The notes under the pieces were generated by a model. The model saw only the letters and a list, made by a program, of their open reading frames with translations, did no database searches and was not told where the DNA came from. A program made the translations under genes and the position numbers. From assembly GCA_000170815.1 (NCBI GenBank), contig ABCO01000002.1:228810-292809 (forward strand): DNA of 64,000 bases. The letters run 5' to 3'. The DNA is from an unidentified eubacterium SCB49 (GTDB taxonomy: Bacteria; Bacteroidota; Bacteroidia; Flavobacteriales; Flavobacteriaceae). Of the stretch, positions 28,929 through 38,908 are shown piece by piece (the first letter of the stretch is position 1; each line of letters starts with the position of its first letter).

Positions 28929-31034
28929 TTAATAGAAATTCGCTCTATTATCTTCAATATCTGCTTTCTTTTTAAGTGCATTTATAACCTTAGCTTCAAC
29001 ACCTGTGTTTTGTATATCTAACTGGTTAGAGAATGACGCATAGTTACCAAGATCAGTAGCTGGCACCTTAGCCAATACTTTTACCACAAACACTCCCGCA
29101 TTTCCTGCTAGCACATCTGTTGTTTCATTAGCTTCCTTTCCAAAAGCCGCTCCAACAACTTTAGGCTCTGCTCCAGCTCCTGGAATAGTAGGTGTTCCCA
29201 TAGATACTGCTGTTGCTGTTTGAACAGTTACATTATTTGCAGTAGCAATAGCCTGTAAGTCAGCTCCATTCATTTTTTCTTTGATTAATGCAGCTTTTTT
29301 CTTGTTACGTAAAATAGGAGTCACTTTTGCAGAAGCATCAGCAACACTCATCACACCTTTAGGGCTCTGGCGAGTAACACGTACTACAACATAACCGTTA
29401 GGAGTATTAAAACGTTTCACATCTCCTACTTCTGTTTCTTCGTCAAATGACCAAGTGATAATTTGTCTAGAGTTTGTTAATCCAGGGATGTTAGCATCAA
29501 GACTTCCTATTTTATTTACTGGACGTACTGTTAATTCACTTTCATTAGCTACTGCAGTAAAGTCTCCTTTTCTTGCTGCATCTTCAAACTTTGAAGAAAC
29601 TGAAAACACTTCATTGATTGTTTCATCAGAAGGCTCTATTTTTTTAGAAATCACTGCAAACTTATAAGCTGGCTGAATATTTTTAACATCAGTTACGTGT
29701 AATACGTGATATCCAAATTCAGTCTCAACCAATTTCATATCACCTTTATCAGCTTGTAATACAAATTCGCTGATAGTTTCAGGAAGCTGAACATTAGGAT
29801 TTAAATATCCTAGCTCACCACCATTTGCCTTGTTACGAACATCATCTGTAGTAGCTGAAGCAACTTCTGCAAAAGTACTAGGTGATCTTTTTACAACATT
29901 AAAAATACTATCTGCTCTTTTCTTAGCCTCTTCTTTAGTTCTTACTATATCACTACTAGCTCCAAGCGTTCCAGCCCATTTTACTTGTATGTGACTTGTT
30001 TGTACAGAATCTGCTAATTGTCTTTTTTCAAGAACTCTAGTCAGGTTAAAGTTTGTAACATTTTTATAAGGTCCAACAACTTCTCCTACTTCAAGATCAC
30101 TATCTGCTGCTGTTAGTGGCGCAGGAATATCTTTAGAAAAATACCATCTATCAACATAAGTAAAATCTGAATAATCATTTACATACACTTCTGGATTCTC
30201 AGCATCTTTAAAAGCTACTCTATCAGCTCCATTATCTTTTCCAGCCGTTAAAAATTCTTTTAAGCTAGCCTCTTGAGCTGCAATATCTTCATCAGAAGCT
30301 ATCTCATCAAACTTCACATACTCAATATCTGTTTGCGCTTCCACCTCAAAATCTGCGGCGTGATCATTTACATAGCTTTTAATTTCATCTTCTGAAACTG
30401 CAACCTCTGTATCATTAATAGAAGTATAAGGCACATGAACATATTGAAAGTTAATTTTGTCATTATCATAACGATATTGCTGTTCTCCTTCTGCTAGTGT
30501 GCTTTTTAAACCACCTTTAATCATATTCATGTAGTTAAGCTCTAAGACGCTTTGTATAACTCCATTTTCATAAGTAAGCCATTGTTGGTATGCCGCAGGA
30601 TTGTTTAACTTCATATCTGAGATATACTCATTCATACGATTACGATCGAACAAACCTAGCTCATTGGTAAACAATTGATTTCCTGCAAGACCTTCAGCTA
30701 AAGCAGCATCTAATTGATCTTTCTCAATACGAATTCCTAACTTTTCAAATTCTTCTTGTAATAAAACTCTTTTTACTTCACGATCCCAAACAACATTTAC
30801 AGCAGAAGCTGTTGTTGCTGTTGGCCCCATTTGTTGTTGAGTAGACTGCACTTGAGCCATAAAATCTGCTTGAGAAAGCTCTGTGTCATTAATAGTAGCA
30901 ACACGAGTCTGCGCTTTATTTGAGCTTCCTCCACCGTTTTTAAGTACATCTGCAAGTACAAAGGCAAAGAGTGCCATTGCAATAATCACAATTAAAAAAA
31001 CTGTTTTTTGTCTAATTTTGCTTAGTATAGCCAT
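28929..31034 (-). CDS. ppiD: Membrane-anchored peptidyl-prolyl isomerase, PpiD-like
   Basis: Periplasmic folding factor anchored in the inner membrane, 701 aa. N-terminal helix at about 12-30, SurA_N-like chaperone domain, then a parvulin (PPIC) domain around residues 345-445 (ASATTDDVRNKANGGELGYL and FGYHVLHV motifs), then a second degenerate parvulin-like region. Helps outer-membrane and secreted protein folding. It lies at the end of a reverse-strand envelope-biogenesis block, 180 bases after the CorC-type gene. Confidence 0.9.
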   Translation of the reverse strand: MAILSKIRQKTVFLIVIIAMALFAFVLADVLKNGGGSSNKAQTRVATINDTELSQADFMAQVQSTQQQMGPTATTASAVNVVWDREVKRVLLQEEFEKLGIRIEKDQLDAALAEGLAGNQLFTNELGLFDRNRMNEYISDMKLNNPAAYQQWLTYENGVIQSVLELNYMNMIKGGLKSTLAEGEQQYRYDNDKINFQYVHVPYTSINDTEVAVSEDEIKSYVNDHAADFEVEAQTDIEYVKFDEIASDEDIAAQEASLKEFLTAGKDNGADRVAFKDAENPEVYVNDYSDFTYVDRWYFSKDIPAPLTAADSDLEVGEVVGPYKNVTNFNLTRVLEKRQLADSVQTSHIQVKWAGTLGASSDIVRTKEEAKKRADSIFNVVKRSPSTFAEVASATTDDVRNKANGGELGYLNPNVQLPETISEFVLQADKGDMKLVETEFGYHVLHVTDVKNIQPAYKFAVISKKIEPSDETINEVFSVSSKFEDAARKGDFTAVANESELTVRPVNKIGSLDANIPGLTNSRQIITWSFDEETEVGDVKRFNTPNGYVVVRVTRQSPKGVMSVADASAKVTPILRNKKKAALIKEKMNGADLQAIATANNVTVQTATAVSMGTPTIPGAGAEPKVVGAAFGKEANETTDVLAGNAGVFVVKVLAKVPATDLGNYASFSNQLDIQNTGVEAKVINALKKKADIEDNRANFY

Positions 31035-31214
31035 TTATATTCTATTTTTATTTTCTTTAATATTCTGAAATATTCCGTCTCAAGACGCTTTCTACCTCAT
31101 TTTCTGTTAGTTAAACCAACGATAAAGCATCATCAATTTAGTGGGCGAAAATACCATTTTCCCCTCATTAATAAAAAATATAATTTGAAAAAAACCGATG
31201 TAATATAAAAATTA

Positions 31215-32471
31215 TTACTCTTCAGAGACAAGACTCACTTCAATCAGTTCAATTTTTGTATTTGAAACTTCAAGAATATGAATTAAATACCCTTCAATTA
31301 CTAGCTTCTCCCCTTTTTCTGGAATACCTTCTGTATGGTGTACAACAAGACCTCCAAGCGTTTCATAATTCTCCCCCTCTGGAAGGTCAAGCTTATACGT
31401 TTCATTTAGATAATCTACCTCTAATCGTGCAGATAATTTATAATGATTTTCATCTAAAACCACTTCTGTAAGCTCAATAGAATCATGTTCATCCTCTATC
31501 TCACCAAACAACTCTTCTATAATATCTTCTACAGTAACGATACCCGATGTCCCTCCATATTCATCAACAACAACGGCAATACTCTTTCTTTTTTTACTTA
31601 AAATATTAAGCACATCTTTTGCCAACATTGTCTCTGGGATAAAAACAACAGGCATTAAAATCTTCTTTATGGTCTGTGGTTGTTTAAAAAGCTCAAAAGA
31701 ATGCACATAGCCTAGAATATCATCAATACTTTCTTTGTATACTAAAATTTTAGACAAACCTGTATTTGTAAAGAGCTTGCTTAATTCTTTAGGGGTTGTA
31801 CTTATATCTACAGCAACTACCTCTGTGCGAGGCACCATCACTTCTCTTGATTTCACTTCAGAAAAGTCTAATGCATTTTGAAATATCTGAATCTCGCTAT
31901 CAATATCGTCTACCGTATCAACGGTTTCCATTTGTTCACTTATATAGTTACCTAGTTCTAGTTTTGTAAAGCTAAGTTGCACTGCATCTCCTTCTGTTTT
32001 AAAAAAGAGTTTCAGCACCGTGTCTGATATCCAGATGATAAATTCAGAAATTAATGAGAAGAACACATAAAAGAAATAGGCAGGAAGAGCAAATATTTTG
32101 ACCAAACTATTCGCATAAATCTGAAAGAAAACTTTAGGTAAAAACTCAGCTGTGAGCAAGATGACAATGGTAGAAATGATTGTCTGTACCACAATCCCTA
32201 AAAAACCATCTACGGGCACATATTCCATCAACAAATCGCCCATATACAACCCATATACTACTAGGGCTATATTATTACCCACAAGCATTGTAGCGATAAA
32301 CTTAGAAGGGCGAGCAGTGATTTTCTGTAAAACTTTTGCTAGAAAATTATTTTGCTTTTTTTCAATCTCGATATGAATCTTATTAGAAGACACATACGCA
32401 ATCTCCATGCCCGAAAAGAAAGCAGAAAAGATGAGTGAAGAAATTATAACGATAATAGATACGTAGTCCAC
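31215..32471 (-). CDS. Hemolysin/CorC-family protein (CNNM-CBS-CorC)
   Basis: 418 aa: an N-terminal DUF21/CNNM transmembrane domain (about 1-190, four helices), a CBS pair (about 205-330), and a C-terminal CorC_HlyC domain (about 340-415). The family is linked to Mg2+/Co2+ efflux; in gliding flavobacteria one paralogue is GldE, but I cannot tell this one from the general form. The gene is downstream of the lptC cluster on the same strand. Confidence 0.9.
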   Translation of the reverse strand: MDYVSIIVIISSLIFSAFFSGMEIAYVSSNKIHIEIEKKQNNFLAKVLQKITARPSKFIATMLVGNNIALVVYGLYMGDLLMEYVPVDGFLGIVVQTIISTIVILLTAEFLPKVFFQIYANSLVKIFALPAYFFYVFFSLISEFIIWISDTVLKLFFKTEGDAVQLSFTKLELGNYISEQMETVDTVDDIDSEIQIFQNALDFSEVKSREVMVPRTEVVAVDISTTPKELSKLFTNTGLSKILVYKESIDDILGYVHSFELFKQPQTIKKILMPVVFIPETMLAKDVLNILSKKRKSIAVVVDEYGGTSGIVTVEDIIEELFGEIEDEHDSIELTEVVLDENHYKLSARLEVDYLNETYKLDLPEGENYETLGGLVVHHTEGIPEKGEKLVIEGYLIHILEVSNTKIELIEVSLVSEE

Positions 32472-32580
32472 TATAAAAATTTACTAGTAAAGATAAACAA
32501 GTTTAAGGTTAATATAATAATAACATTAAAATGTTCCATAAAAATTTTTGAAACATTCACATTTCAGAAGCAATACACTT

Positions 32581-32775
32581 TTACTTGTCTTTATTATCTA
32601 TATTTTTCCTGAACCTTCTTTTAAAGAAAAACATGAACAAGGCTAAAACTGCAAAAAACATAAAAAGATAGGAGCGCCCTCCTTCTTCTCCCCAGTGTGC
32701 AAAGACTAGGTAAACAGAGAACAACGCCATAACAATATACATGTATTCAAAAAGTCTGTAAATTTTAGATCCCAT
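32581..32775 (-). CDS. Small two-helix membrane protein
   Basis: 64 aa, with two hydrophobic helices (about 9-26 and 34-51) and a Lys/Arg-rich C-terminal tail. It overlaps the lptC 3' end by 11 bases, so it is probably translated with it. Position just after lptC suggests an envelope role, but no family is recognised. Confidence 0.75.
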   Translation of the reverse strand: MGSKIYRLFEYMYIVMALFSVYLVFAHWGEEGGRSYLFMFFAVLALFMFFFKRRFRKNIDNKDK

Positions 32776-33340
32776 CAGTTTCTTTTGTTTTATCTATAAG
32801 TTGTACTCCTTGATTTTTACGAGACATAAAGGTTTTAAAATCATCACTACCGTTAAAACCTTGCCCCTCGTTAAAAGAGCCATCTTTAAATTGTATTGTA
32901 TAGGGTTTATCTGTAAAAACCCATTTATTTTTTTTATCCCAGTACATTTGCTCTGCAAGCACTGTTGTACCATCTTGCGTGACTACTTTTACATTATTAC
33001 GCAAATCTACAAGATCTGTTTTCAAATAGTCCATCGCAAAATCTGAAGTCACGATACTTTTCTTATTTTCTTCATCCCAGTACCAAACTTCTATGCCTTC
33101 AGGGAATTCTCTATACGGAAATTCTAACGTATTATAATCAAACGACTTTGCAGCCATAAAAACAACTCTTACACGTCCAGAATCTAAATACTTGGTGGTT
33201 GTATTCACTCCTATTCCTACAGGAGCATTATCGCTTATAGACATACGTTGTATGTCTTTATAATTGTCTTCACAAGAAAAAAGCGTAATGGCACCCAAAA
33301 GTACCATCACGCTTTTCAATATATAAAGTTTATTTCTCAT
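32765..33340 (-). CDS. lptC: LPS export periplasmic protein LptC (lipoprotein form)
   Basis: 191 aa. LptC bridges the inner-membrane LptBFG transporter and the periplasmic LptA chain for lipopolysaccharide export. Here a lipobox (LFSC, Cys23) replaces the single helix of the E. coli protein, common in Bacteroidota. Beta-rich pattern with SGRVRVVF, FPEGIEVWYWD and alternating strands fits the LptC fold. 2 bases separate it from the upstream TPR gene. Confidence 0.88.
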   Translation of the reverse strand: MRNKLYILKSVMVLLGAITLFSCEDNYKDIQRMSISDNAPVGIGVNTTTKYLDSGRVRVVFMAAKSFDYNTLEFPYREFPEGIEVWYWDEENKKSIVTSDFAMDYLKTDLVDLRNNVKVVTQDGTTVLAEQMYWDKKNKWVFTDKPYTIQFKDGSFNEGQGFNGSDDFKTFMSRKNQGVQLIDKTKETDGI

Positions 33341-33342
33341 TC

Positions 33343-34704
33343 TTATAGGTTAGGTACTTTTACGCTACCACCTACCCAGCATTTAAAAGAAACTGTTTGT
33401 CCGGCCATACCCGCACTAAATATTTCAGCTTTTTGTGGCGCTCTAGCATAATAACTTGATGCTGTTTGATTTGCGCTGCTTGCAATTGCACCATCTACTT
33501 TTCCTGCTTTTTTAGCAAGGTCTGCAGCTTTCCAGTACATCGCTCTTTTTTCAAAAGGAGTTGTACCACAGTTATTAGCACTTGCAGCATACATATTAGC
33601 TATCTTTAAGTAAGCAATACCTGCATTAGGCTTTACCTCTAGCATTTTGTTATAGTACTTTCTAGCGTCACTATACTTCCCTGATTTTCTAAAGTTTTCT
33701 GCAAGACTGTAGTATACCTTAGCCTTATCTTGAGGGTTTGTTTCAAGTTCTGCAGATTCATTAAAATAACGTAATGCTTCTGAAGACTTTCCATCTTTTT
33801 CGGCTAATTTACCTAAGTAATAAGCAGATTTAGCAGAAGGCTTTAAAGTATGTAGTTGCTGAACTAATTTAAAGAACAATGGATCATCACAATCTTTTGC
33901 ATTTAATCTACTTAGCGCTCTATTTACCCAGTCAATATCGTTTTTATTTGCTTCGTAATCTTTACTATATAAAGGAATAAGGTTTTCACAATCTGCAATT
34001 GTTCCTAATTTAGCATCAACAGAACCTCTTACTTTTCCGAAGATTCCAAGATTCTTTTCGTAAGCAGCATAGTTTTTCTTCTCTCTAGAAGTTAAAGTTT
34101 CACCTGCTTCTTCTTTGTCAGAATAAGAGATTATTTTCTGAGCCATTTTTCCTTCTTCCGCTTCTAATTTTTGAGTTACAGCGTCGTATAAATCAAACAT
34201 ATCTGCTAGTGGCACCGCTCCTTCTTTATTAAGGTCTACTGCCAAAGAAAAATAAGTATACAAACTTTTTGGACTTTTAAACGCTTCGTTATGATTGTTA
34301 AAAACCTCCTCATAAGCTTGGTACTGTTCCATTTTTGTTCCTAAACCAGCATCATACTTTAATTGTACAATATCCATTTGCACCTCACCAGCATCTGTTT
34401 TTTCTGGGTATAAACGCAAACGATCGTTATACAAAGTAACCATATCATTTACTTTAGAATTATCTCCAGCCTTAATAAAATGACTAAACATTTTCTCACC
34501 GTATTGATAAACAGCTAAGCTATATGTAGGACAAGCTGCAACTAGTGGTGCATAATGTTTTATCGCCTCATCATAATTTTTTGCTTTAGCAGCCTCAATA
34601 AATAGCGATCCTTTAAGTGTACAATCTTCGCTAGTCTGAGCTAAAACATTACCCCCAATGGTTAAGGTGAAGGCTGTTAGTAGTAAAACTAAATTCTTTT
34701 TCAT
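33343..34704 (-). CDS. Secreted tetratricopeptide-repeat protein
   Basis: 453 aa from the ATG at 34704, where a typical signal peptide starts (MKKNLVLLLTAFTL, cleavage near VLAQ); the frame is open 18 codons further but without signal character. TPR repeats are clear in about 290-410 (AYYLGKLAEKDGKSSEALRYF and next unit). The gene lies between an outer-membrane barrel gene and lptC, so it is likely a periplasmic scaffold of the cell envelope. Confidence 0.85.
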   Translation of the reverse strand: MKKNLVLLLTAFTLTIGGNVLAQTSEDCTLKGSLFIEAAKAKNYDEAIKHYAPLVAACPTYSLAVYQYGEKMFSHFIKAGDNSKVNDMVTLYNDRLRLYPEKTDAGEVQMDIVQLKYDAGLGTKMEQYQAYEEVFNNHNEAFKSPKSLYTYFSLAVDLNKEGAVPLADMFDLYDAVTQKLEAEEGKMAQKIISYSDKEEAGETLTSREKKNYAAYEKNLGIFGKVRGSVDAKLGTIADCENLIPLYSKDYEANKNDIDWVNRALSRLNAKDCDDPLFFKLVQQLHTLKPSAKSAYYLGKLAEKDGKSSEALRYFNESAELETNPQDKAKVYYSLAENFRKSGKYSDARKYYNKMLEVKPNAGIAYLKIANMYAASANNCGTTPFEKRAMYWKAADLAKKAGKVDGAIASSANQTASSYYARAPQKAEIFSAGMAGQTVSFKCWVGGSVKVPNL

Positions 34705-34723
34705 GGTATTAGTGTTATAAAAG

Positions 34724-35977
34724 TTAATCATAATATCTTTTTTCAAACCATTTGTCATTAAGAGACAAACTTAAAAATGTGTTGAAGAAATTTTCTTTAA
34801 TTAATCCAGCGTTTGTTGTACCTCTTGATCCAATTTCAAAACCAAGATTAATATTTGTGAATAATTTCCCTGCAGGTAAGCCTACCCCAAAAGATATGCC
34901 AAACTCATTAATATCCTCTCCATTAACCACCAATCCGGTCTCTTCGGCACGTATACCAGCACGATACACAACGCGCTGCCAATACTTTCCTATCCCATTA
35001 TAATTAGGAACATAAAAACCTCCTAAACGCACTTTAGATGCATCTTTAAAGACTACATTATCAATCACAAAAGTTCTGTTGGTAAAATTACTGGTCTTTT
35101 GATTTGTATACTCTAAACCAACAAACCAATTTTTAGGTGCTCCAATTCCCGCCCCAATAGTATACTGAGATGGAAAATCAAACTTAGTATCTTCTACAAT
35201 CACCTCTTCGTTATACAGTGTTGCTGTGGCACCCGTGATAGACGATATAATTACTGAAGATATATCGCGATAATTTTCACTATTAAGATTTGTTGACGGC
35301 GTATAGGTAAGACTACCCATAAGCTGTAAATTATTATCAATTAACTTCTGATAAGACAAACCGAGCGTATAATTAAAACCTGACAAATCAGATTCGTTAA
35401 TCTCTCTTGTAGCGTACTCAAATTCATCATTGGCACTTGTGATCAATGCAGTATTATTAATCTCACCAAAATTATAATTGGTCTCTATACCTACACTTAA
35501 ATTCTCTGTAATACTATATGCTAGACTAAGAAAAGCCCTGTTTAGACCTCCATCACCCGTATACAATGTATTATAAAAATCACCTGAAGAGGTTAAATTA
35601 TACCCTACAGCAGTGTAAGGAACAAGACCAAAGCTAGCCCCAAATTTACCCATAGGAATACCAATTGCAAGATAATCTAAAGATGTGGTTGCCGCATTAG
35701 ACTCTCCCTCATTAGATTTCTGTTTTGAATATTTATGACTTGCACCAACAGAGAAGGTCGTAAGTTTTAAACCTGCTAATCCTGCTGGATTTTGCATATT
35801 TAAGTGAATACTGTCTGAGTAGACCCCTAAGCCCCCCATCATTCTGTTTTCTGCAGTTCCTTTAAAATTTAATGACCCTACTCCATAAAACGAGTAAGGA
35901 GAAGTGGTTCCTTCTTGCGCAAAAGTTGTTGCGCTTATTACGCAAATACAAACTGTAACTAAGATTTTTTTTAACAT
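34724..35977 (-). CDS. Putative outer-membrane beta-barrel protein
   Basis: 417 aa with a signal peptide (to about residue 20, TTFAQ) and a series of alternating amphipathic strands rich in Tyr, Asn and Gly, ending in an aromatic-rich C-terminus. The opening SPYSFYGVGSLNFKG resembles flavobacterial PorV/FadL-like outer-membrane proteins. The ATG at 35977 overlaps the coaX stop by one base; a TTG one codon earlier is less likely. Function unknown. Confidence 0.82.
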   Translation of the reverse strand: MLKKILVTVCICVISATTFAQEGTTSPYSFYGVGSLNFKGTAENRMMGGLGVYSDSIHLNMQNPAGLAGLKLTTFSVGASHKYSKQKSNEGESNAATTSLDYLAIGIPMGKFGASFGLVPYTAVGYNLTSSGDFYNTLYTGDGGLNRAFLSLAYSITENLSVGIETNYNFGEINNTALITSANDEFEYATREINESDLSGFNYTLGLSYQKLIDNNLQLMGSLTYTPSTNLNSENYRDISSVIISSITGATATLYNEEVIVEDTKFDFPSQYTIGAGIGAPKNWFVGLEYTNQKTSNFTNRTFVIDNVVFKDASKVRLGGFYVPNYNGIGKYWQRVVYRAGIRAEETGLVVNGEDINEFGISFGVGLPAGKLFTNINLGFEIGSRGTTNAGLIKENFFNTFLSLSLNDKWFEKRYYD

Positions 35978-36705
35978 CAATGTTTATTATGTTCTAAAAT
36001 GGAGTGTAACCCTTCTAACAAAAAATTTGAGTTTGCAAAGATGCCTAATTTTATGCTCTCTCGCAAAAAATCTGCATCTCCACCAGTTAAAATTATTGTT
36101 AAATCTGAATACTCGTGTTTGTATCTATTAATCGCGCCTTCAATTTCGCTCACAACGCCGTATATAACGCCACTATGCATACAAGCAACAGTCGAATCTC
36201 CTACAAAAGAAATTGGCTTTTCTTTTTCAAGATTAGGCAATCCAGCTGTAAAATGACCCATCGCTTTATAACGCATGCTAATTCCTGGAGAGATTGCCCC
36301 ACCTTTATAATGGTTATCGCTAGTTAAAAAATCATAGGTTATACAACTACCTGCATCTATGATTAAAACATTTTCCTTCGGAAATTTTAAAGCGGCAGCA
36401 CTCGCTAAAGCAATTCGATCTACCCCTAAAGTTAAAGGCGTACCATACGCATTAACAAAAGGCACCAACGTGTTATTCGTAAGCTGTATCAAAACATATT
36501 GACCTGAAAGCAAATCAACATAATCTTTAGAAAAACGGCCCACTGCAGAAACAATGCAGTGTGATATCTCAGAAAACCTTTGAGACAAAGCAGCTAAAGC
36601 TATTGGAAACTCTTGATTTTGGCAAACAACCTTATAAACCAACTCGTTTTTACTAAAAACGGCGAGCTTAATATTAGTATTACCCACATCAACGATTAAA
36701 TTCAT
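35977..36705 (-). CDS. coaX: Type III pantothenate kinase
   Basis: First step of coenzyme A synthesis, 242 aa from the ATG at 36705. Motifs: DVGNTNIK (5-12, phosphate loop), GVDRIALASAAA, and the conserved Asp in VLIIDAGSCITYD. The frame is open upstream to 36738, but a -7 box (36722-36729) lies inside that extension, so the later start is preferred. Heads the coaX-barrel-TPR-lptC operon. Confidence 0.93.
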   Translation of the reverse strand: MNLIVDVGNTNIKLAVFSKNELVYKVVCQNQEFPIALAALSQRFSEISHCIVSAVGRFSKDYVDLLSGQYVLIQLTNNTLVPFVNAYGTPLTLGVDRIALASAAALKFPKENVLIIDAGSCITYDFLTSDNHYKGGAISPGISMRYKAMGHFTAGLPNLEKEKPISFVGDSTVACMHSGVIYGVVSEIEGAINRYKHEYSDLTIILTGGDADFLRESIKLGIFANSNFLLEGLHSILEHNKH

Positions 36706-36721
36706 ACAAAAAGAATGACGA

Positions 36722-36729
36722 CAAAAATA
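36722..36729 (-). promoter_or_regulatory. Candidate -7 box of the coaX operon
   Basis: TATTTTTG on the reverse strand, 17 bases before the coaX ATG. It decides the choice of the 36705 start. -33 box not clear. Confidence 0.5.
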
Positions 36730-36802
36730 CAACTTCATTTCAAGCTATTTTATTGTCAATTCAAAAATTATAACATTTATTTAATTTTTTTTTGATTTTT
36801 AT

Positions 36803-36832
36803 TTTGATGTAACCAAAATAGTTCTATATTTG
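36803..36832 (+). promoter_or_regulatory. Promoter of tRNA-Phe
   Basis: TTTG at 36803-36806, 18-base spacer, TATATTTG at 36825-36832: a full Bacteroidota primary sigma factor promoter. The tRNA begins 46 bases downstream. Confidence 0.75.
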
Positions 36833-36877
36833 CAGCCGCTTAGAGATATAAATATTGAAAAGTGACAAAATAAAGAA

Positions 36878-36950
36878 GGTGCCTTAGCTCAGTTGGTAGA
36901 GCAATGGACTGAAAATCCATGTGTCCCTGGTTCGATTCCTGGAGGCACCA
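36878..36950 (+). tRNA. tRNA-Phe (anticodon GAA)
   Basis: 73-nt cloverleaf: acceptor GGTGCCT pairs AGGCACC, D-loop AGCTCAGTTGGTAGAGC, anticodon stem GGACT...AATCC with loop anticodon GAA, T-arm CCTGGTTCGATTCCTGG. CCA is not encoded (discriminator A, then CTT). Confidence 0.97.
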
Positions 36951-36956
36951 CTTTAC

Positions 36957-36989
36957 AACCCGAAACGCAAGTTTCGGGTTTTTTGTTTT
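36957..36989 (+). terminator. Terminator after tRNA-Phe
   Basis: 10-bp stem (AACCCGAAAC 36957-36966 with 36971-36980), GCAA loop, followed by a T-run. Confidence 0.9.
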
Positions 36990-37427
36990 ATAAAACTACC
37001 CAATACAGCTCCCAAGCTGCAACTACTCCACACACACAAGACAAAACCATCTTAACCGCAAACAAAGCTAAAGAGAGAGAGCGTTTACCCCTATCTATTT
37101 GCATCATCAACCCAGTCACACTGTAAAAACCCATCTAAACCTCATTAAAGCTCCACAATACACATTAAACAAGTAAACAATAGTCTTGGAGAGAAAATTA
37201 AAAACAGAGATCCTAAACAAAGACCACACACATTACAACCTCACAGAAAGCACACTTTACATTTCATTACAAAAACGCAACATCTGCAAATCTCAAAAGA
37301 CCACAATGTTTGATTAAAAAATAAGAAATAGAAGTTTAGGGAATTCTAGATACTTTTCTACCGTAGTCGCAAATAGCAAAACCAGAAAAGACACTCTAAA
37401 AATACAACAGGAAAAGCTATAAACTAA
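36990..37427. other. Gene-free spacer between two tRNA units
   Basis: About 440 bases of A- and CA-rich sequence with no credible gene, RNA or repeat. The only longer frame here starts inside the tRNA and has no coding character. Confidence 0.6.
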
Positions 37428-37455
37428 AAAAGGTCTTCATAAATGAAGACCTTTT
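37424..37455 (-). terminator. Terminator of tRNA-Val
   Basis: 13-bp near-perfect hairpin (37428-37440 with 37443-37455) with a T-run on the reverse strand (AAAAAA at 37426-37431 on the + strand), directly beyond the tRNA 3' end. Confidence 0.85.
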
Positions 37456-37456
37456 G

Positions 37457-37531
37457 TGGGCAATGAGGGATTCGAACCCCCGACCCCCTCGGTGTAAACG
37501 AGGTGCTCTGAACCAACTGAGCTAATTGCCC
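37457..37531 (-). tRNA. tRNA-Val (anticodon TAC)
   Basis: 75-nt cloverleaf on the reverse strand: acceptor GGGCAAT/ATTGCCC, D-arm AGCTCAGTTGGTTCAGAGC, anticodon stem CCTCG/CGAGG with TAC, T-arm with GGTTCGAATCC. CCA is not encoded. Confidence 0.97.
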
Positions 37532-37549
37532 GCTTTTTGTTAGCGGTTG

Positions 37550-37580
37550 CAAATATAAGACTCTTTTTAGCTTCCACAAA
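37550..37580 (-). promoter_or_regulatory. Promoter of tRNA-Val
   Basis: On the reverse strand: TTTG (37577-37580), exactly 19 bases, TATATTTG (37550-37557). Textbook consensus; the tRNA 5' end is 18 bases downstream. Confidence 0.8.
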
Positions 37581-37628
37581 CTTTTTTTCAAAAAAAATCA
37601 TTTTTTTTTTAAAAGAAACACAATCACA

Positions 37629-38846
37629 TCAAACAACTTCTGCCACAACAAAAGTACTACCTCCTATAAATATCAGATCCTCAGTACTTGATGATTTTAA
37701 AGCAGCGCGATAGGCTCCTTTTACGGTTTTAAATTTTTTTCCAGATAATCCTGAATTTTTTGTCAATAAGAACAAATCTTCCACTTTCATTGCTCTCGGA
37801 ATCTTTGGTTCGCAAAAATAATAAGATGCATTTTTAGGAAATAACTTCAAAACGTTAGCTACATCTTTATCATTTACAAAGCCTAAAACAATATGTAAAT
37901 CCTTATGTGGAGTTTCTTGAAGTTGTTTTAACACAATACTCAGACCTTCTTTGTTATGTGCTGTATCGCAAATTACTTTTGGAACTTGATTTAAAACCTG
38001 CCATCTCCCCATCAATCCTGTGTTCTTTACAACATCTTTAAGGCCTTTTTTTATATTTTCTTCAGAAATATTAAAGACATCAACATCAAGTTGTTTTAAA
38101 GCCGCTCGTGCCGTTCTTTGATTTGCGAATTGGTAGTTCCCCTTCAATTCACAAGGGTAAAATTCAATTCTTTTTATTTCTGCTCTAATAAGGGGTGCTT
38201 TTTTACCTGCAGCAATACTTGTAAATACAGGTAAGGTTTCCGAAGTCGTTTCTCCTATAACAACGGGAATATCATTTTTAATAATACCTGCCTTCTCTGT
38301 TGCTACTTCTTTATGGGTATTCCCTAAAAACTGGGTATGATCAAGACCTATGTTTGTAATCACAGAAACTTCTGGCTTAATTACATTTGTACTATCAAGT
38401 CGGCCACCAAGTCCTACTTCTATAATCGCGATATCTACTTTTTCTTTAGAGAAATAATCAAAAGCCAAGCCCACTGTCATTTCAAAAAAAGAAAGTTGAT
38501 GTAATTCAAAAAAGGATTTGTTTTTTGTAATAAAGGAAGAAACCCTTCTTTTAGGTATCATTATCCCATTAATCTTAATACGCTCTCTAAAGTCTTTAAG
38601 GTGTGGCGATGTATACAAACCTACCTTATAACCTGCCTCTTGTAATATAGAAGCCATCATATGACTCGTAGAACCTTTACCATTAGTACCTGCTACATGA
38701 ATTGACTTAAAGCTATTCTCAGGGTTTTGGAGGTAATTTACTAGTAAAACGGTGTTTGAAAGATCTGCTTTATAAGCTACTTTTCCTGTACGTTGATACA
38801 TAGGAAGTTGCTGAAACATCCATTTCAGTGTGTCAGAATAAGTCAT
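37629..38846 (-). CDS. folC: Folylpolyglutamate synthase/dihydrofolate synthase
   Basis: Mur-ligase-family enzyme that adds glutamate to dihydropteroate and folates. 405 aa; ATP loop GTNGKGST (about 53-60), central Mur domain with IIEVGLGGRLDSTN, and the C-terminal HNKEG motif in CDTAHNKEGL. It is the last gene of the reverse-strand run nhaD-exbB-exbD-tonB-folC, 62 bases after tonB. Confidence 0.95.
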   Translation of the reverse strand: MTYSDTLKWMFQQLPMYQRTGKVAYKADLSNTVLLVNYLQNPENSFKSIHVAGTNGKGSTSHMMASILQEAGYKVGLYTSPHLKDFRERIKINGIMIPKRRVSSFITKNKSFFELHQLSFFEMTVGLAFDYFSKEKVDIAIIEVGLGGRLDSTNVIKPEVSVITNIGLDHTQFLGNTHKEVATEKAGIIKNDIPVVIGETTSETLPVFTSIAAGKKAPLIRAEIKRIEFYPCELKGNYQFANQRTARAALKQLDVDVFNISEENIKKGLKDVVKNTGLMGRWQVLNQVPKVICDTAHNKEGLSIVLKQLQETPHKDLHIVLGFVNDKDVANVLKLFPKNASYYFCEPKIPRAMKVEDLFLLTKNSGLSGKKFKTVKGAYRAALKSSSTEDLIFIGGSTFVVAEVV

Positions 38847-38908
38847 TTTTTAATAGAAAATTATTAAATAATAAGCAAAGAAGCTATTTCTCAAAGCTAC
38901 TCGTTATT

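Noticed and set aside
36893..37126. Open frame of 77 codons on the + strand
   Set aside because: It starts inside tRNA-Phe and runs through its terminator, with no coding character.
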